Part shown: in pieces, positions 43,635-54,772 of the stretch
Layout: each line of letters opens with the position of its first letter
Position numbering within the stretch: the first letter of the stretch is position 1
Assembly (NCBI RefSeq): GCF_001713355.1
Contig: NZ_CP016448.1
Location: 3,844,001-3,908,000 of the forward strand
Direction: 5' to 3'
DNA: 64,000 bases
Source: Methyloversatilis sp. RAC08
Lineage (GTDB): Bacteria; Pseudomonadota; Gammaproteobacteria; Burkholderiales; Rhodocyclaceae
Notes under the pieces: generated by a model
Database searches by the model: none
What the model was told of the DNA's origin: nothing
What the model saw: only the letters and a program-made list of their open reading frames with translations
Program-made: the position numbers and the translations under genes

Positions 43635-45749
43635 TCACTCTGGCTGGTCGGTCGCTTCCGGCGCAGCGAGCAGCGCCTTCATCGACAGGCGGATGCGGCC
43701 CTTTTCGTCGGTTTCCAGCACCTTCACCTTCACCTGCTGACCTTCCTTCAGGTGGTCGGCGACGTTGGCGATGCGCTCGTTGGCGATCTGGGAAATGTGC
43801 AGCAGACCGTCCTTGCCCGGCAGCACGCTGACGATGGCACCGAAATCGAGCAGACGCAGCACCGTACCGTCATACACCTTGCCCACTTCGACTTCGGCGG
43901 TGATCGCCTCGATGCGGCGCTTGGCGTTCTCGGCGGCTTCGGCGCTGACCGACGCGATGGTGATCGTGCCGTCGTCGCCGATGTCGATCGTCGCGCCGGT
44001 TTCTTCGGTCAGCGCACGGATGACTGCGCCGCCCTTGCCGATCACGTCGCGGATCTTCTCCGGATTGATCTTCATCGTCAGCAGGCGCGGTGCATAGGTC
44101 GACACGCCTTCACGGGCGCCGCTCATCGATTCCTGCATGATGCCGAGGATGTGCTTGCGTGCCTCGTGCGCCTGCGCCAGCGCGACCTGCATGATTTCCT
44201 TCGTGATGCCCTGGATCTTGATGTCCATCTGCAGCGCGGTGATGCCGTTGTCGGTACCCGCCACCTTGAAATCCATGTCGCCCAGGTGATCTTCGTCGCC
44301 GAGGATGTCGGTCAGCACCGCAAAGCGGTTGCCGTCCTTGATCAGGCCCATGGCGATGCCGGCCACGTGTGCCTTCAGCGGAACACCGGCGTCCATCAGT
44401 GCGAGCGAACCGCCGCAGACGGAAGCCATTGACGACGAACCGTTTGATTCGGTGATTTCCGACACCACGCGCATCGAGTAGCTGAATTCGTCGGCCGGCG
44501 GCAGCACTGCGAGCAGCGCGCGCTTGGCCAGACGGCCGTGGCCGATTTCGCGACGCTTCGGCGTGCCGAAACGACCGGCTTCGCCGGTGGCGAACGGCGG
44601 CATGTTGTAGTGGAGCATGAAGCGGTCGCGATACTCGCCGCCCAGTGCGTCGATGATCTGCTCGTCACGGCCGGTGCCCAGCGTGGCGATGACCAGCGCC
44701 TGCGTTTCGCCGCGCGTGAACAGCGCCGAACCGTGGGTGCGCGGCAGCACGCTGTTGCGGATGTAGATCGGACGCACGGTGCGCGTGTCGCGACCGTCGA
44801 TGCGCGGCTCGCCGTTCAGGATGCGGCTGCGGACGATGCGGGCTTCGATGTCGAAAAAGTAATTCTTGATGGTGTTCACGTCCGGCGCGTTGGCCGCGTC
44901 GGCGGTCAGTGCAGCCACGACTTCGCTGCGAAGCTCGTTCACGCGCTGGCTGCGGGTCTGCTTCTGCGTGATGCGGTAGGCTTCCTGCAGCTTGGCTTCG
45001 GCCAGACCGACAATGTTGTTCCACAGCGCTTCGTCGCGCGCCGGGGCCTGCCAGTCCCACTCGGGCTTGCCGGCGACTTCGACCAGTTCGTTGATCGCAT
45101 TGATCGCGGCCTGCATCTGTTCGTGTCCGAACACGACGGCGCCCAGCATGATTTCTTCCGACAGCTGCATCGCTTCCGATTCCACCATCAGCACGGCGGC
45201 TTCGGTGCCTGCGACGACCAGATTCAGTTCGCTGGTCTTCAGCTCGGTGGCCGTCGGATTCAGGATGTACTGGCCGTTCGCGTAACCCACGCGCGCAGCG
45301 CCGATCGGGCCGCTGAACGGAATGCCGGAAATCGACAGCGCTGCCGACGTGCCGATGAGTGCGGGAATGTCGGAATCGACTTCCGGATTCAGCGACAGCA
45401 CCTGCACGATGACCTGCACTTCGTTGTAGAAGCCTTCCGGGAACAGCGGACGGATCGGGCGATCGATCAGGCGCGACGTCAGCGTTTCCTTTTCGCTAGG
45501 ACGACCTTCGCGCTTGAAGAAGCCACCCGGAATGCGACCGGCTGCGTAGAACTTTTCAGCGTAATCGACGGTGAGCGGAAAGAAGTCCTGCCCCGGCTTG
45601 GCCGTCTTCGAGGCCACGACGGTGGCGAGCACCACGGTTTCGTCGATGCTCACCATGACGGCACCACCGGCCTGGCGGGCGACCTCACCGGTCTCCAGCA
45701 CAACCTTCTGGTTGCCGAACATGAATTCCTTGCGGGTAGCGTTAAGCAA
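43635..45749 (-). CDS. pnp: Polyribonucleotide nucleotidyltransferase (PNPase)
   Basis: This 704-residue 3'-5' phosphorolytic exoribonuclease has two RNase PH cores, then KH (about 555-615, [32 protein letters not shown]) and S1 (about 620-695, [30 protein letters not shown]) RNA-binding domains. [35 protein letters not shown] is a PNPase signature. The start is probably TTG at 45749 (AAGGAA upstream); an ATG nine codons later also has an RBS. It follows rpsO with an attenuator-like hairpin between, as in other proteobacteria, where RNase III and PNPase itself control the message. Confidence 0.95.
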   Translation of the reverse strand: MLNATRKEFMFGNQKVVLETGEVARQAGGAVMVSIDETVVLATVVASKTAKPGQDFFPLTVDYAEKFYAAGRIPGGFFKREGRPSEKETLTSRLIDRPIRPLFPEGFYNEVQVIVQVLSLNPEVDSDIPALIGTSAALSISGIPFSGPIGAARVGYANGQYILNPTATELKTSELNLVVAGTEAAVLMVESEAMQLSEEIMLGAVVFGHEQMQAAINAINELVEVAGKPEWDWQAPARDEALWNNIVGLAEAKLQEAYRITQKQTRSQRVNELRSEVVAALTADAANAPDVNTIKNYFFDIEARIVRSRILNGEPRIDGRDTRTVRPIYIRNSVLPRTHGSALFTRGETQALVIATLGTGRDEQIIDALGGEYRDRFMLHYNMPPFATGEAGRFGTPKRREIGHGRLAKRALLAVLPPADEFSYSMRVVSEITESNGSSSMASVCGGSLALMDAGVPLKAHVAGIAMGLIKDGNRFAVLTDILGDEDHLGDMDFKVAGTDNGITALQMDIKIQGITKEIMQVALAQAHEARKHILGIMQESMSGAREGVSTYAPRLLTMKINPEKIRDVIGKGGAVIRALTEETGATIDIGDDGTITIASVSAEAAENAKRRIEAITAEVEVGKVYDGTVLRLLDFGAIVSVLPGKDGLLHISQIANERIANVADHLKEGQQVKVKVLETDEKGRIRLSMKALLAAPEATDQPE

Positions 45750-45792
45750 GTTGATTCCTTTCGTTTCGATTCACGGCGGACTTGCACGCCCG

Positions 45793-45834
45793 CCAAAAAA
45801 CAAACCGGCGGAGTCGCATGGACTCACGCCGGTG
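45793..45834 (-). terminator. Hairpin/attenuator between rpsO and pnp
   Basis: On the minus strand a 12-bp stem (ACCGGCG-a-GAGTC with GACTC-CGCCGGT, one bulged base, loop of 5) is followed by TTGTTTTTT. The position between rpsO and pnp matches the known rpsO terminator and RNase III processing site of enterobacteria; read-through into pnp is expected. Confidence 0.75.
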
Positions 45835-45880
45835 TGTTGTGTCAGGCCGATGAAGGCTTGACCGTAGTGTGCAGAAGCAA

Positions 45881-46150
45881 TTACTTGCGCAGCCCGAGAC
45901 GTCCGATCAGCGCACGATAGCTGTCTGCATCGGTGCGCTTGAGGTAATCAAGCAGCTTGCGACGCTGACTTACCATCTTGAGCAGACCACGGCGGGAGTG
46001 GTGGTCCTTCACGTGTTCCTTGAAATGGCCGGTGAGGCCATTGATGCGTGCGGTCAGCAGGGCAACCTGGACTTCGGGTGACCCCGTATCGCCGGCCACG
46101 CGCTGGAAGTCAGCCACAATGCGGGCTTTTTCGGCGGTAACGATAGCCAT
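45881..46150 (-). CDS. rpsO: 30S ribosomal protein S15
   Basis: This 89-residue primary 16S rRNA-binding protein has the canonical motifs [24 protein letters not shown] and [25 protein letters not shown]. It lies between truB and pnp, the usual order. Confidence 0.97.
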   Translation of the reverse strand: MAIVTAEKARIVADFQRVAGDTGSPEVQVALLTARINGLTGHFKEHVKDHHSRRGLLKMVSQRRKLLDYLKRTDADSYRALIGRLGLRK

Positions 46151-46206
46151 CTATCTAAACTCTCTCGTCTGGAAAACCCAAAATTATACGCCAGAACGGC
46201 GCAATC

Positions 46207-47136
46207 TCAAGCCTTTTGGCCACTTTCCTGAGGCAAAAGGCGTTTCACCTGCAATCGACCCGCGCATGCACTGACCAGGCCCAGAAACACGGTGCCGTCA
46301 TAAGCCCGGGTGACCTGCCCGTCGACCATGGTCGCGCCGTCCGGGAAGGCCTCAAGCGGCACGATCTGCCCCTGGATCAGCCGTCGTGCCGACTCGCCAT
46401 CGAGCTGGCAGGCCGGCAGATCCTGCAGCAGACAGTCGGGCGGAAGCAGCAGAGCCATGCGTTGCGCCTCGTCGAGCGCCGAAAGCGTCTCGAGCGTATG
46501 GGAGCAGTCGAGCGACAAGGGGCCGGTCAGCGTGCGGCGCAAGCCGCTCAGGTGCGCACCGCAGCCGAGCATTTCGCCGATGTCTTCGGCCAGCGTGCGG
46601 ATGTAGGTGCCTTTGCTGCAGCGCACCCGCATCGAAAACGCGGGCAATGCGCAGTCGAGCAATTCGATCTCGTGGATGCGTACATGGCGCACCGCGCGCT
46701 CGATGGTTTCGCCGGCACGTGCGTATTCGTACAGCGCCTTGCCCTGGTGCTTGAGTGCGGAATGCATAGGCGGGATCTGCTCGATGTCGCCGCGGTGGGC
46801 TGCCAGTGCACCCAGCAGGCGTTCGAGACTTACGTCGACCGGACGCGTGTCGAGGATGTCGCCCTCGGCGTCGCCGGTGCTGGTGCGCACGCCGAGCCTG
46901 ACCTGCGCGAGATATTCCTTGTCGGCATCCAGCATCAGTCCTGCGAAGCGTGTTGCATCGCCGAAGCAGACCGGCAGCAGACCACTGGCGAGTGGATCGA
47001 GCGTACCGGTATGCCCCGCGCGCGCGGCCTGAAACAGGCGGCGTGCTTTCTGCAGCGCGTCGTTCGAGCTCAGACCGATGGGCTTGTCGAGCAGCAGCAC
47101 GCCATGAACCGCTTTCCAGCGCGATCGGGGTTGCAA
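46207..47136 (-). CDS. truB: tRNA pseudouridine(55) synthase
   Basis: This 309-residue enzyme makes pseudouridine 55 in the T loop of tRNAs. It shows GVLLLDKPIGLSSN, the catalytic Asp in HTGTLDPLASGLLPVC and KGTYIRTLAEDIG. A C-terminal PUA-like part is present (ARRLIQGQIVP). The start is a TTG at 47136, one base after the rbfA stop (TGA-G-TTG), consistent with re-initiation by ribosomes leaving rbfA. Confidence 0.94.
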   Translation of the reverse strand: MQPRSRWKAVHGVLLLDKPIGLSSNDALQKARRLFQAARAGHTGTLDPLASGLLPVCFGDATRFAGLMLDADKEYLAQVRLGVRTSTGDAEGDILDTRPVDVSLERLLGALAAHRGDIEQIPPMHSALKHQGKALYEYARAGETIERAVRHVRIHEIELLDCALPAFSMRVRCSKGTYIRTLAEDIGEMLGCGAHLSGLRRTLTGPLSLDCSHTLETLSALDEAQRMALLLPPDCLLQDLPACQLDGESARRLIQGQIVPLEAFPDGATMVDGQVTRAYDGTVFLGLVSACAGRLQVKRLLPQESGQKA

Positions 47137-47137
47137 C

Positions 47138-47512
47138 TCAGTCTTCGCCGCTCGATGAAGGTCCGGAATGCAGCGCCTTGTCGATCAGGCGCGACAGGTG
47201 GTCGGCGCGTGCAAGTGTCTCGTCGTGCACGAAATGCAGCGCCGGCGTGGTGTGTATGCGCACCCGGCGACCGAGCTCGCGGCGCAGGAAGCCGGAAGCG
47301 CGTACCAGGCCTTCCTGGATGTGCTGCAGCGCCTCACCCTCCGCCATCGTGGTGTAGAAGATCTTGGCGTGCGCGTAGTCGGGCGTGATCTCGACCGCGG
47401 TCAGCGAAATCATGCCGACACGCGGGTCCTTCAACTCGGTCGCGATCAGTTGCGCAAGCTCTCGGCGGATCGCTTCCGACACCCGGTCGCTGCGTGAATA
47501 ACGTTCGCTCAT
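47138..47512 (-). CDS. rbfA: 30S ribosome-binding factor A
   Basis: This 124-residue KH-fold factor is needed for 30S maturation and cold adaptation. The N-terminal RSDRVSEAIRRELAQLI and DPRVGMISLTAVEITPDYAHAKIF and late VRIHTTPALHFVHDETLARAD are family signatures. It lies between infB and truB, 18 bp after infB. Confidence 0.95.
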   Translation of the reverse strand: MSERYSRSDRVSEAIRRELAQLIATELKDPRVGMISLTAVEITPDYAHAKIFYTTMAEGEALQHIQEGLVRASGFLRRELGRRVRIHTTPALHFVHDETLARADHLSRLIDKALHSGPSSSGED

Positions 47513-47530
47513 CTGTCGGGCGGGCCGCTA

Positions 47531-50275
47531 TCAGGCCAGCTTGCGGGCGATCTCTTCGATCTCGAACACTTCGAGCTGGTCGAGTTCTTCGATTTCGTTG
47601 TAACCGCGCAGCGAAAGGCCGCATTCGTAGCCTTCCTTGACTTCCTTCACGTCGTCCTTGAAGCGCTTGAGCGATTCGAGCTCGCCGGTCCACACGACCA
47701 CATTGTTGCGCAGCAGGCGCGCACTGGCGCCACGCTTGACCAGACCCGAGGTGACCATGCAGCCGGCGATGGTGCCGATCTTGGTGCCGCGGAACACCTG
47801 GCGGATTTCCACGGTACCCAGGATGTTCTCGCGCTTCTCCGGCGACAGCATGCCGGACAGCGCCGCCTTCACCTCATCGACAGCTTCGTAGATGATCGTG
47901 TAGTAGCGGATGTCGACACCGAAGTTTTCGGCCAGCTTGCGGGCGCCGACGTCGGCGCGCACATTGAAGCCGATGATGACGCCCTTCGAGGCCTGGGCCA
48001 GATTGACGTCGGTTTCCGAAATGCCGCCGACCGCCGCGTGAATGACCTGCACCCGCACTTCCGGCGTGGAGAGCTTGGTGAGCGACTGCACCAGCGCTTC
48101 CTGAGAGCCCTGCACATCGGCCTTGATGATCAGCGGAAGAACCTTGACCTCGCCCTCACCCATCTGTTCGAACATCGATTCCAGCTTGGCTGCCTGTTGC
48201 TTGGCCAGTTTCACGTCGCGGAACTTGCCCTGACGGAACAGCGCGATTTCGCGCGCCTTGCGTTCGTCGCCCAGCACGAGTGCTTCGTCGCCGGCGGCCG
48301 GTACGTCCGACAGGCCCTGAATTTCGACCGGGATGGACGGGCCGGCTTCGCTGATCGACTTGCCTGCTTCGTCCAGCATGGCGCGCACTCGGCCGAACAC
48401 CTGGCCGCACAGGATGATGTCGCCGCGCTTGAGCGTACCCTGCTGCACCAGCACCGATGCCACCGGGCCCTTGCCCTTGTCGAGGCGCGCTTCGATCACC
48501 AGACCGCGGGCCGGCGTGTCACGCGGTGCGGTCAGTTCAAGCACTTCAGCCTGCAGCAGCACGTTTTCGAGCAGTTCATCAATGCCGGTACCGACCTTGG
48601 CGGACACCGAGATGAACGGCGAATCACCGCCATACTCTTCCGGCACGACACCTTCGGCCACCAATTCCTGCTTGACGCGATCGGGGCTGGCGCCCGGCTT
48701 GTCGATCTTGTTGATCGCCACGATCAGCGGCACATTGGCCGCCTTGGCGTGGTGGATGGCTTCGCGCGTCTGCGGCATCACGCCGTCGTCCGCAGCGACC
48801 ACCAGAATCACGAGGTCGGTTGCCTTGGCACCGCGGGCACGCATGGCCGTGAAGGCCTCGTGACCCGGCGTGTCGAGGAAGGTGATCATGCCGCGCGGCG
48901 TATCGACGTGATAGGCGCCGATGTGCTGCGTGATGCCGCCCGCTTCGCCTGCGGCCACCCGGGCACGCCGGATGTAGTCGAGCAGCGAGGTCTTGCCGTG
49001 GTCGACGTGACCCATGACCGTCACGACCGGTGCGCGCGGCAGCAGCTCGACGTCCCTGTGCTCTTCGGTGGATTCGCCGAGGAAGGCTTCCGGGTCGTCC
49101 AGCTTCGCCGGCTTGGCGATATGACCCATTTCCTCGACCAGAATCATGGCCGTTTCCTGGTCAAGCACCTGATTGATCGTGACCATCTGACCGAGCTTCA
49201 TCAGCACCTTGATCAGTTCGGTGGCCTTGATCGCCATCTTGTGCGCCAGATCGGCCACAGAAATCGTTTCCGGCACCAGCACTTCACGCACCACAGCCTC
49301 GACCGGGGCCTGCTGCTGGCCTCCCTGGTCGTGGTCGCGGTGGTTGCGTCCCTTGGGACCGCCACGCCAGCCACCGGTACCGGCGTCGCCGCGGGTCTTG
49401 ATCTGGCGGCGCTTCGCAGCGTCATCCTTCCACGCGGTGCCTGGCTTCGCCTTCGCGGCAGGTGCCGGCTTGGCCTTCGCACCCTTGTCATCGGCCTTGG
49501 CCGGCTTGTGCAGGGTTCCAGGTGTCGCCTTCGGTGCAGCGGTTGCGACTTTTGCAGCCTCCGCCGCCGCCTTCTCCTTGGCGGCCTCTTCTTCCAGGGC
49601 ACGCACCTGACGCGCCTCGATGTCGAGACGTACCTGAACTTCGCGTTCCTTCTTGGCCTTGAGCTCGCGCTCCTGGATGGCCAGCAATTCCGAGTGTCGC
49701 TTGGCTTCGCGTTCGCGGGCCGTCGGCGCACGCAGCACAGGCGCATCGGGCACGACGTCCGCTGCCGCCTCGCTCTCCGCGACCTCCGGTACCGGCTCGA
49801 CGGCAATCTCTTCAACCACGGCTGCGACAGGTTCCGGCTCGGGCTCGGCAACCGGGATCACGACCGGTGCTTCCACCGGTTCGGGAATCGCAACCGGCTC
49901 GGGCACGACGATTTCCTCGACGACCGGTACGTCGGCAACCGCCTTCTGGGCCGCTTCTTCAGCCAGAAGCTCGGCCGGGTCCCGCTTGACGAGCACGCGC
50001 TTCTTGCGCACTTCGACCTGGACGGTTCGTGCCTGTCCGGATGAATTGGTCGCCTTGATTTCGGTCGTTTCGCGACGGGTCAGCGTGATCTTCGTCTTTC
50101 CCGCCGTGTCACCGTGCTGACGACGCAAGTAGTCGAGCAGACGGGACTTGTCCTGCTCGGTCAGCGAATCACGTTCGCTCTGCTTGTCGACACCCGCATG
50201 CCTCAGCTGCTCAAGCAGCGCGGCAGCCGGCATTTTCAGCTCGGTCGCAAATTGGGAAACACTCATCAACGCCAT
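47531..50275 (-). CDS. infB: Translation initiation factor IF-2
   Basis: This 914-residue GTPase places initiator tRNA on the ribosome. The start [16 protein letters not shown] is the betaproteobacterial IF2 N-domain. A long Ala/Glu/Lys/Pro-rich linker follows (about 100-300), then the G domain with P-loop [17 protein letters not shown], switch DTPGHEAF and NKID, then domains II-IV. It sits between nusA and rbfA, 12 bp after nusA. Confidence 0.97.
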   Translation of the reverse strand: MALMSVSQFATELKMPAAALLEQLRHAGVDKQSERDSLTEQDKSRLLDYLRRQHGDTAGKTKITLTRRETTEIKATNSSGQARTVQVEVRKKRVLVKRDPAELLAEEAAQKAVADVPVVEEIVVPEPVAIPEPVEAPVVIPVAEPEPEPVAAVVEEIAVEPVPEVAESEAAADVVPDAPVLRAPTAREREAKRHSELLAIQERELKAKKEREVQVRLDIEARQVRALEEEAAKEKAAAEAAKVATAAPKATPGTLHKPAKADDKGAKAKPAPAAKAKPGTAWKDDAAKRRQIKTRGDAGTGGWRGGPKGRNHRDHDQGGQQQAPVEAVVREVLVPETISVADLAHKMAIKATELIKVLMKLGQMVTINQVLDQETAMILVEEMGHIAKPAKLDDPEAFLGESTEEHRDVELLPRAPVVTVMGHVDHGKTSLLDYIRRARVAAGEAGGITQHIGAYHVDTPRGMITFLDTPGHEAFTAMRARGAKATDLVILVVAADDGVMPQTREAIHHAKAANVPLIVAINKIDKPGASPDRVKQELVAEGVVPEEYGGDSPFISVSAKVGTGIDELLENVLLQAEVLELTAPRDTPARGLVIEARLDKGKGPVASVLVQQGTLKRGDIILCGQVFGRVRAMLDEAGKSISEAGPSIPVEIQGLSDVPAAGDEALVLGDERKAREIALFRQGKFRDVKLAKQQAAKLESMFEQMGEGEVKVLPLIIKADVQGSQEALVQSLTKLSTPEVRVQVIHAAVGGISETDVNLAQASKGVIIGFNVRADVGARKLAENFGVDIRYYTIIYEAVDEVKAALSGMLSPEKRENILGTVEIRQVFRGTKIGTIAGCMVTSGLVKRGASARLLRNNVVVWTGELESLKRFKDDVKEVKEGYECGLSLRGYNEIEELDQLEVFEIEEIARKLA

Positions 50276-50287
50276 ACCTGTCCTCGA

Positions 50288-51760
50288 TTATTCAAACCAG
50301 TGCGCGCGCGCAGTGGTAATCAGCGATGTCGCACGTGCGGTATCGATGCCGGCGATTTCAACCAGTTCATCGACCGCCAGATCTGCGAGATCGTCACGCG
50401 ATCGCACATTGGCTCGCGCAAGCTGCGCAGCCAGCGGCTTGTCCATGCCGTCCAGCCCGAGCAGATCGTCATCGACCTGCTCCAGCTGCTCCTCGTCCAC
50501 GATGGCTTCGGTCAGCAACACGTTGCGTGCGCGGTTGCGCAGTTCATTCACCGTATCTTCGTCGAATGCTTCGATTTCGAGCACTTCGGCCAGCGGTACA
50601 TAGGCAACCTCTTCCAGCGTCGAGAAACCTTCCTCGATCAGGATGTCTGCCACCTCTTCATCAACATCGAGCTTCGCCATGAACAGCAGCCGGATGGCCG
50701 CATTCTCGGCATCGGACTTGGCGGCCGACTGCTCGATGGTCATCAGGTTGATCTTCCAGCCGGTCAGCTCTGACGCAAGGCGCACGTTCTGGCCGCTGCG
50801 CCCGATGGCGATCGCCAGATTGTCCTCGCTGACGACAACATCCATGCTGTGGGCGTCTTCATCTACGACGATACTCGCAACTTCGGCCGGCGCCAGCGCG
50901 CCGATGACGAATTGCGCCGGATCAGGCGACCACAGGATGATATCCACCCGCTCGCCGCCCAGTTCGTTGGTCACCGCCTGCACGCGCGAACCGCGCATGC
51001 CGATGCAGGTGCCCTGCGGATCGACGCGCGGATCGTTGGATTTCACCGCAATCTTCGCGCGAATGCCGGGGTCGCGTGCCGCGCCCTTGATTTCGATCAG
51101 GCCGTCTTCGATCTCGGGTACTTCGAGCTCGAACAGCTTCATGATGAATTCCGGCACTGTGCGCGACAGGATGATCTGCGGGCCGCGCGCCTGGCGATCG
51201 ACACGCAGCAGGATGGCCTTCACGCGATCGCCGACACGCAGGTTTTCCCGCGCAATGATGTGTTCGCGTGGCAGCAGGGCTTCCAGACGACCGCATTCGA
51301 TGATGGCGTTGCCGCGTTCGATGCGCTTGATGGTGCCCGTGACCAGATGGTCCTTGCGTTCGAGGAAATCGCTCAGGATCTGTTCGCGCTCGGCGTCGCG
51401 GATGCGCTGCAGGATGACCTGCTTTGCTGCCTGTGCGCCAATGCGACCGAAATCGATCGGCTCGAGGGCTTCTTCGATGTATTCATCGAGCTGCACGTCG
51501 GCAATCTGGTCCTGCGCATCGGTCAGGCCGATCTGCGCCTCTTCGTTTTCGAGCTCGCTGTCAGGCACCACCAGCCAGCGCCGGAACGATTCGTACTCGC
51601 CGGTTTCGCGGTCGATGGTCACGCGAACGTCGGCGTCGTCATGGGTACGCTTCTTCGTGGCCGAAGCCAGTGCAGATTCAAGTGCGCCAAACACCACTTC
51701 GCGGGCGACATTCTTTTCGCGCGCCAGCGCATCAACCAGCAACAGAATCTCGCGACTCAT
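50288..51760 (-). CDS. nusA: Transcription termination/antitermination factor NusA
   Basis: This 490-residue RNA polymerase-binding factor has an N-terminal domain (1-130), S1 (about 135-200), KH1 and KH2 (about 200-345; [47 protein letters not shown]) and two C-terminal acidic helix-hairpin repeats (about 360-490). Its ATG overlaps the rimP stop (ATGA), so the two genes are translationally coupled. Confidence 0.97.
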   Translation of the reverse strand: MSREILLLVDALAREKNVAREVVFGALESALASATKKRTHDDADVRVTIDRETGEYESFRRWLVVPDSELENEEAQIGLTDAQDQIADVQLDEYIEEALEPIDFGRIGAQAAKQVILQRIRDAEREQILSDFLERKDHLVTGTIKRIERGNAIIECGRLEALLPREHIIARENLRVGDRVKAILLRVDRQARGPQIILSRTVPEFIMKLFELEVPEIEDGLIEIKGAARDPGIRAKIAVKSNDPRVDPQGTCIGMRGSRVQAVTNELGGERVDIILWSPDPAQFVIGALAPAEVASIVVDEDAHSMDVVVSEDNLAIAIGRSGQNVRLASELTGWKINLMTIEQSAAKSDAENAAIRLLFMAKLDVDEEVADILIEEGFSTLEEVAYVPLAEVLEIEAFDEDTVNELRNRARNVLLTEAIVDEEQLEQVDDDLLGLDGMDKPLAAQLARANVRSRDDLADLAVDELVEIAGIDTARATSLITTARAHWFE

Positions 51761-52209
51761 CGTTTCAACTCCTGCTTGCGTTCAAAGTCCGGCACCAGAC
51801 GGGCGCGCTCGATCTGCGACAACTCGAACTCGTGTGCCACACCCTTGATTTCCATGGTCAGTCGGCCGTCGCTGACACCTGCCAGGCGCCCGCTGAAACT
51901 TCTTTGGTTGTTCAACGGGATGCGTAGCCTGAGCTGCGCTTCCTGCCCGGTGAAACGGATGAAGTCGGCCGCTTTCTTGAGCGGTCTGTCGAGACCCGGC
52001 GACGACACCTCGAGCCGGTCGTAATCGACATTTTCGACAGTGAAGAGCCGTGTGAGGTGATTGCTCACCGCCACGCAATCATCCACAGTGATGCCCTGTT
52101 CCGCATCGATGAAAATGCGCAGCAGGCGTCCGCGCGGGGACGTTTCCACATCGACCAGTTCGTATCCGAGCCCGCTTACCGCCTGCTCGATGAGCTCTGC
52201 AACATTCAT
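51757..52209 (-). CDS. rimP: Ribosome maturation factor RimP
   Basis: This 150-residue factor is required for 30S maturation. It shows [38 protein letters not shown] and [12 protein letters not shown], both RimP signatures. The start [18 protein letters not shown] (52209) matches the family; an upstream frame to 52263 lacks similarity. AAGG abuts the ATG, so the RBS is poorly spaced. It is the first gene of rimP-nusA-infB-rbfA-truB-rpsO-pnp. Confidence 0.93.
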   Translation of the reverse strand: MNVAELIEQAVSGLGYELVDVETSPRGRLLRIFIDAEQGITVDDCVAVSNHLTRLFTVENVDYDRLEVSSPGLDRPLKKAADFIRFTGQEAQLRLRIPLNNQRSFSGRLAGVSDGRLTMEIKGVAHEFELSQIERARLVPDFERKQELKR

Positions 52210-52235
52210 CCTTGCAACACAATTCCGGACGCACA

Positions 52236-52260
52236 AATAAAAAATGGGCTGACCGCCCAT
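52236..52260 (-). terminator. Rho-independent terminator upstream of rimP
   Basis: On the minus strand ATGGGC-GGTCA-GCCCAT forms a 6-bp stem followed by TTTTTTATT. It ends the scpA-scpB-rluB unit and separates it from the rimP operon, whose promoter must lie between here and 52209 or within this unit. Confidence 0.65.
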
Positions 52261-52370
52261 CAAACAAACGCCGGCACCGCCAGCGCGACAAGTCCGTTAG
52301 TGTATCAGAGCGCGACAATCCACTTCAATATGAATGGCCAGATTGCCCGCGCACAAGGATGTTTTGAAAG

Positions 52371-53432
52371 TCAGGATTCGCTGGCCGGGGCGGCCGACGG
52401 ACGACGCCGGCGTCGTGGTGCGCGTTTGCGGGCCGGTGCTTCGCCGTCGGCACGCTGCGCCTGGACCGGCGCCTGACCGGACGGTGCGCCGTTGCCCGGT
52501 TCGCGCGGCTTGCGCGGGCCGCGCCGACGCCCATTGCCCTGCCCCGGTTTGGATGCAGGAGCGGCCTCTGCCGATTTAGCACGCGGCTTGCCTGTGGCCG
52601 GTACGGCGGTCAGCAGGCGGGACACTTCTTCCGGCTTCAGTTCTTCCGCTTCGCCACGGTGCAGGCGGCGCGGCAACTCGAACGGGCCATAGCGCACGCG
52701 CATCAGGCGGCTCACCGCAAGGCCGACCGCCTCGAACATGCGCCGAACCTCGCGATTGCGCCCTTCCGAAATGGTGACGCGATACCAGTGATTGGATCCT
52801 TCGCCGCCACCGTCGGACAGTGCATTGAACTTCGCGATGCCGTCGTCAAGTTCGATGCCGGTGGTCAGCCGGGTGGCCTGTTCGTCGGTCAGCTCGCCGA
52901 TCAGGCGCACGGCGTACTCGCGTTCGAGCTCGTAGCTCGGGTGCATCATCTTGTTGGCCAACTCGCCACTGGTCGTGAATACCAGCAGACCTGAGGTATT
53001 GAAGTCCAGCCGTCCGACCGCGATCCACCGACCACCTCCGACGCGGGGAAGCTTGTCGAACACCGACGGCCGACCTTCGGGGTCGTCACGCGACACGATC
53101 TCACCTTCCGGCTTGTGATAGATCAGCACGCGCGGTGCGCGCGGTGCGAAATGGATGTGGATCAGCTTGCCATTGACGCGGACCTTGTCTTCCGGCCCGA
53201 CGCGCTGACCGACGTGGGCCGGGAGGGCATTCACGCTGATGCGCCCGGCCACGATCCAGTCTTCCAGCTCGCGACGCGATCCGAGCCCCATGTCGGCAAG
53301 CATCTTGTGCAGCTTCTGCGGCTCGGAAAATACGATAGGACCGCGCTTCTTGGGACGGCTGTCCTGCGATCTGTAGTTGGCCACGTTGCCATTGACCTGG
53401 GGGCCGCCCGGTCTGCGCTTACCTTGCATCAT
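52371..53432 (-). CDS. rluB: 23S rRNA pseudouridine(2605) synthase
   Basis: This 353-residue RsuA-family enzyme has an S4 domain (LHKMLADMGLGSRRELEDWIVAGRISVN), the catalytic motif GRLDFNTSGLLVFTTSGELANKMMHPSY and EGRNREVRRMFEAVG. The C-terminal roughly 75 residues are basic and low in complexity (RRRGPRKPREPGNG, ARKRAPRRRRRP), a feature also seen in RluB/RluE homologues. Its start overlaps the scpB stop by 14 bp. The second, RluF-like enzyme at 29120 carries its basic extension at the other end. Confidence 0.92.
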   Translation of the reverse strand: MMQGKRRPGGPQVNGNVANYRSQDSRPKKRGPIVFSEPQKLHKMLADMGLGSRRELEDWIVAGRISVNALPAHVGQRVGPEDKVRVNGKLIHIHFAPRAPRVLIYHKPEGEIVSRDDPEGRPSVFDKLPRVGGGRWIAVGRLDFNTSGLLVFTTSGELANKMMHPSYELEREYAVRLIGELTDEQATRLTTGIELDDGIAKFNALSDGGGEGSNHWYRVTISEGRNREVRRMFEAVGLAVSRLMRVRYGPFELPRRLHRGEAEELKPEEVSRLLTAVPATGKPRAKSAEAAPASKPGQGNGRRRGPRKPREPGNGAPSGQAPVQAQRADGEAPARKRAPRRRRRPSAAPASES

Positions 53433-53988
53433 CGAAATTCATCACCTTCTGTAGTTCGGCCAGGGGTGGCAGCTCGGCAAGCGTGCGCAGCCCCAGGTCG
53501 TCGAGGAATCGTCGGGTGGTGGCGTACAGCGCCGGTCGCCCGGGGACTTCCCGGTAACCTACGCTGTCGATCCAGCCACGACCTTCAAGTGCCTTGATGA
53601 TGCCCGGCGACACCGACACCCCGCGGATGTCCTCGATGTCGCCTCGCGTCACCGGCTGGCGATACGCAATGATCGCCAGTGTTTCAAGCACCGCGCGCGA
53701 GTAGCGCGGCGGCTTTTCGTTCTTCAGTTTTTCCAGATACGGCTGCAGATCCGCACGGGTGCGGAAGCGCCATCCGGACGCGACCTGTATCAGTTCGACA
53801 CCGCGCTCCGACCAGTCGTCGCGCAATTCGTCGAGCAGTCGACGGAGCACCGACGCATCCAGTTCCTCATCGAACATCCGTCTGAGTTCGGCGATCGACA
53901 ATGCGTCCTGCGCTGCAAGCAGCGCCGCTTCGAGTATCCGCTTGATATCAGACGGATTCGGCGACAGCAGGTGTGGCGTGTCGGACAT
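53419..53988 (-). CDS. scpB: Segregation and condensation protein B
   Basis: This 189-residue winged-helix partner of ScpA in the SMC condensin complex has the motif SRAVLETLAIIAYRQPVTRGDIEDIRGV and GYREVPGRPALYATT. The start MSDTPHLLSP (53988) lies within the last 41 bp of scpA in another frame, giving a long coupling overlap. Confidence 0.93.
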   Translation of the reverse strand: MSDTPHLLSPNPSDIKRILEAALLAAQDALSIAELRRMFDEELDASVLRRLLDELRDDWSERGVELIQVASGWRFRTRADLQPYLEKLKNEKPPRYSRAVLETLAIIAYRQPVTRGDIEDIRGVSVSPGIIKALEGRGWIDSVGYREVPGRPALYATTRRFLDDLGLRTLAELPPLAELQKVMNFDDAR

Positions 53989-54772
53989 AAATCGGCGCAA
54001 AAGCTTCAATCTGAAGCAGTTCAATCAGGTTCTCGCGGGCCAGTTCAAGTACCGCGAGGAAATTCACCACCATCTGCCCTGCCGGAGCACCGGCTTCGAA
54101 CAGCTGGTCGAAGCGCAGCGAACCTTCGTCTGTCAGGCGTCGCAGGATGCCGGACATGAATTCACGCACCGACAGGGCCTCGCGACTGACCTTGTGGTGA
54201 CGGGTGACATCTGCGTGTCGCATCAGCGCCAGCCATGCCAGCTGGAGATCCGCGGCGCTCACCGCAGGCTGAATCTCGGCAATGCGCTCGGCGACCTGCA
54301 CGCCCACCCATTCGTGCTCGCGCTGCGTGCGCGGGATGGCATCGAGCGCCAGCGATGCCGCCTTCATCTGTTCGTATTCGATCAGCCGCCGAACGAGTTC
54401 GGCACGCGGATCCTCGCCTTCGTCCGCCGATTCGCGCGGCGGACGCGGCAGCAACATCCGGGATTTGATCTCCAGGAGCATCGCGGCCATCAGCAGATAT
54501 TCGGCTGCAAGTTCAAGGCGATGCTCGCGCATGGCCTCGACATAGACCAGATACTGCGCGGTCAGCGGCGCCATCGGAATGTCGAGGATGTCGACATTCG
54601 CCTTGCGGATCAGGTAGAGCAGCAGATCGAGCGGACCCTGGAACGCATCCAGGAACACTTCGAGCGCGTCGGGCGGAATGTACAGGTCGAGCGGAAGTTT
54701 TTCCAGCGTCTCGCCATACAACCGCACCGGCGTCGGTACAGCGGCTTCAACCAGGAGCGCGTCGCCCGACAT
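53948..54772 (-). CDS. scpA: Segregation and condensation protein A
   Basis: This 274-residue kleisin bridges the SMC heads in chromosome organisation. The N-terminal FQGPLDLLLYLIRKANVDILDIPMAPLTAQYLVY and YLLMAAMLLEIKSRMLLP are ScpA marks; the C-terminal helix region (SVREFMSGILRRLTDEGSLRFDQLF, VVNFLAVLELARENLIEL) binds SMC. Its ATG overlaps the trpS stop by one base. Confidence 0.94.
   Translation of the reverse strand: MSGDALLVEAAVPTPVRLYGETLEKLPLDLYIPPDALEVFLDAFQGPLDLLLYLIRKANVDILDIPMAPLTAQYLVYVEAMREHRLELAAEYLLMAAMLLEIKSRMLLPRPPRESADEGEDPRAELVRRLIEYEQMKAASLALDAIPRTQREHEWVGVQVAERIAEIQPAVSAADLQLAWLALMRHADVTRHHKVSREALSVREFMSGILRRLTDEGSLRFDQLFEAGAPAGQMVVNFLAVLELARENLIELLQIEAFAPIYVRHATPAVAESV

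Noticed and set aside
48038-50044. Long plus-strand frame across infB
   Set aside because: It is antisense to IF-2 and reflects GC-skewed codon use only.
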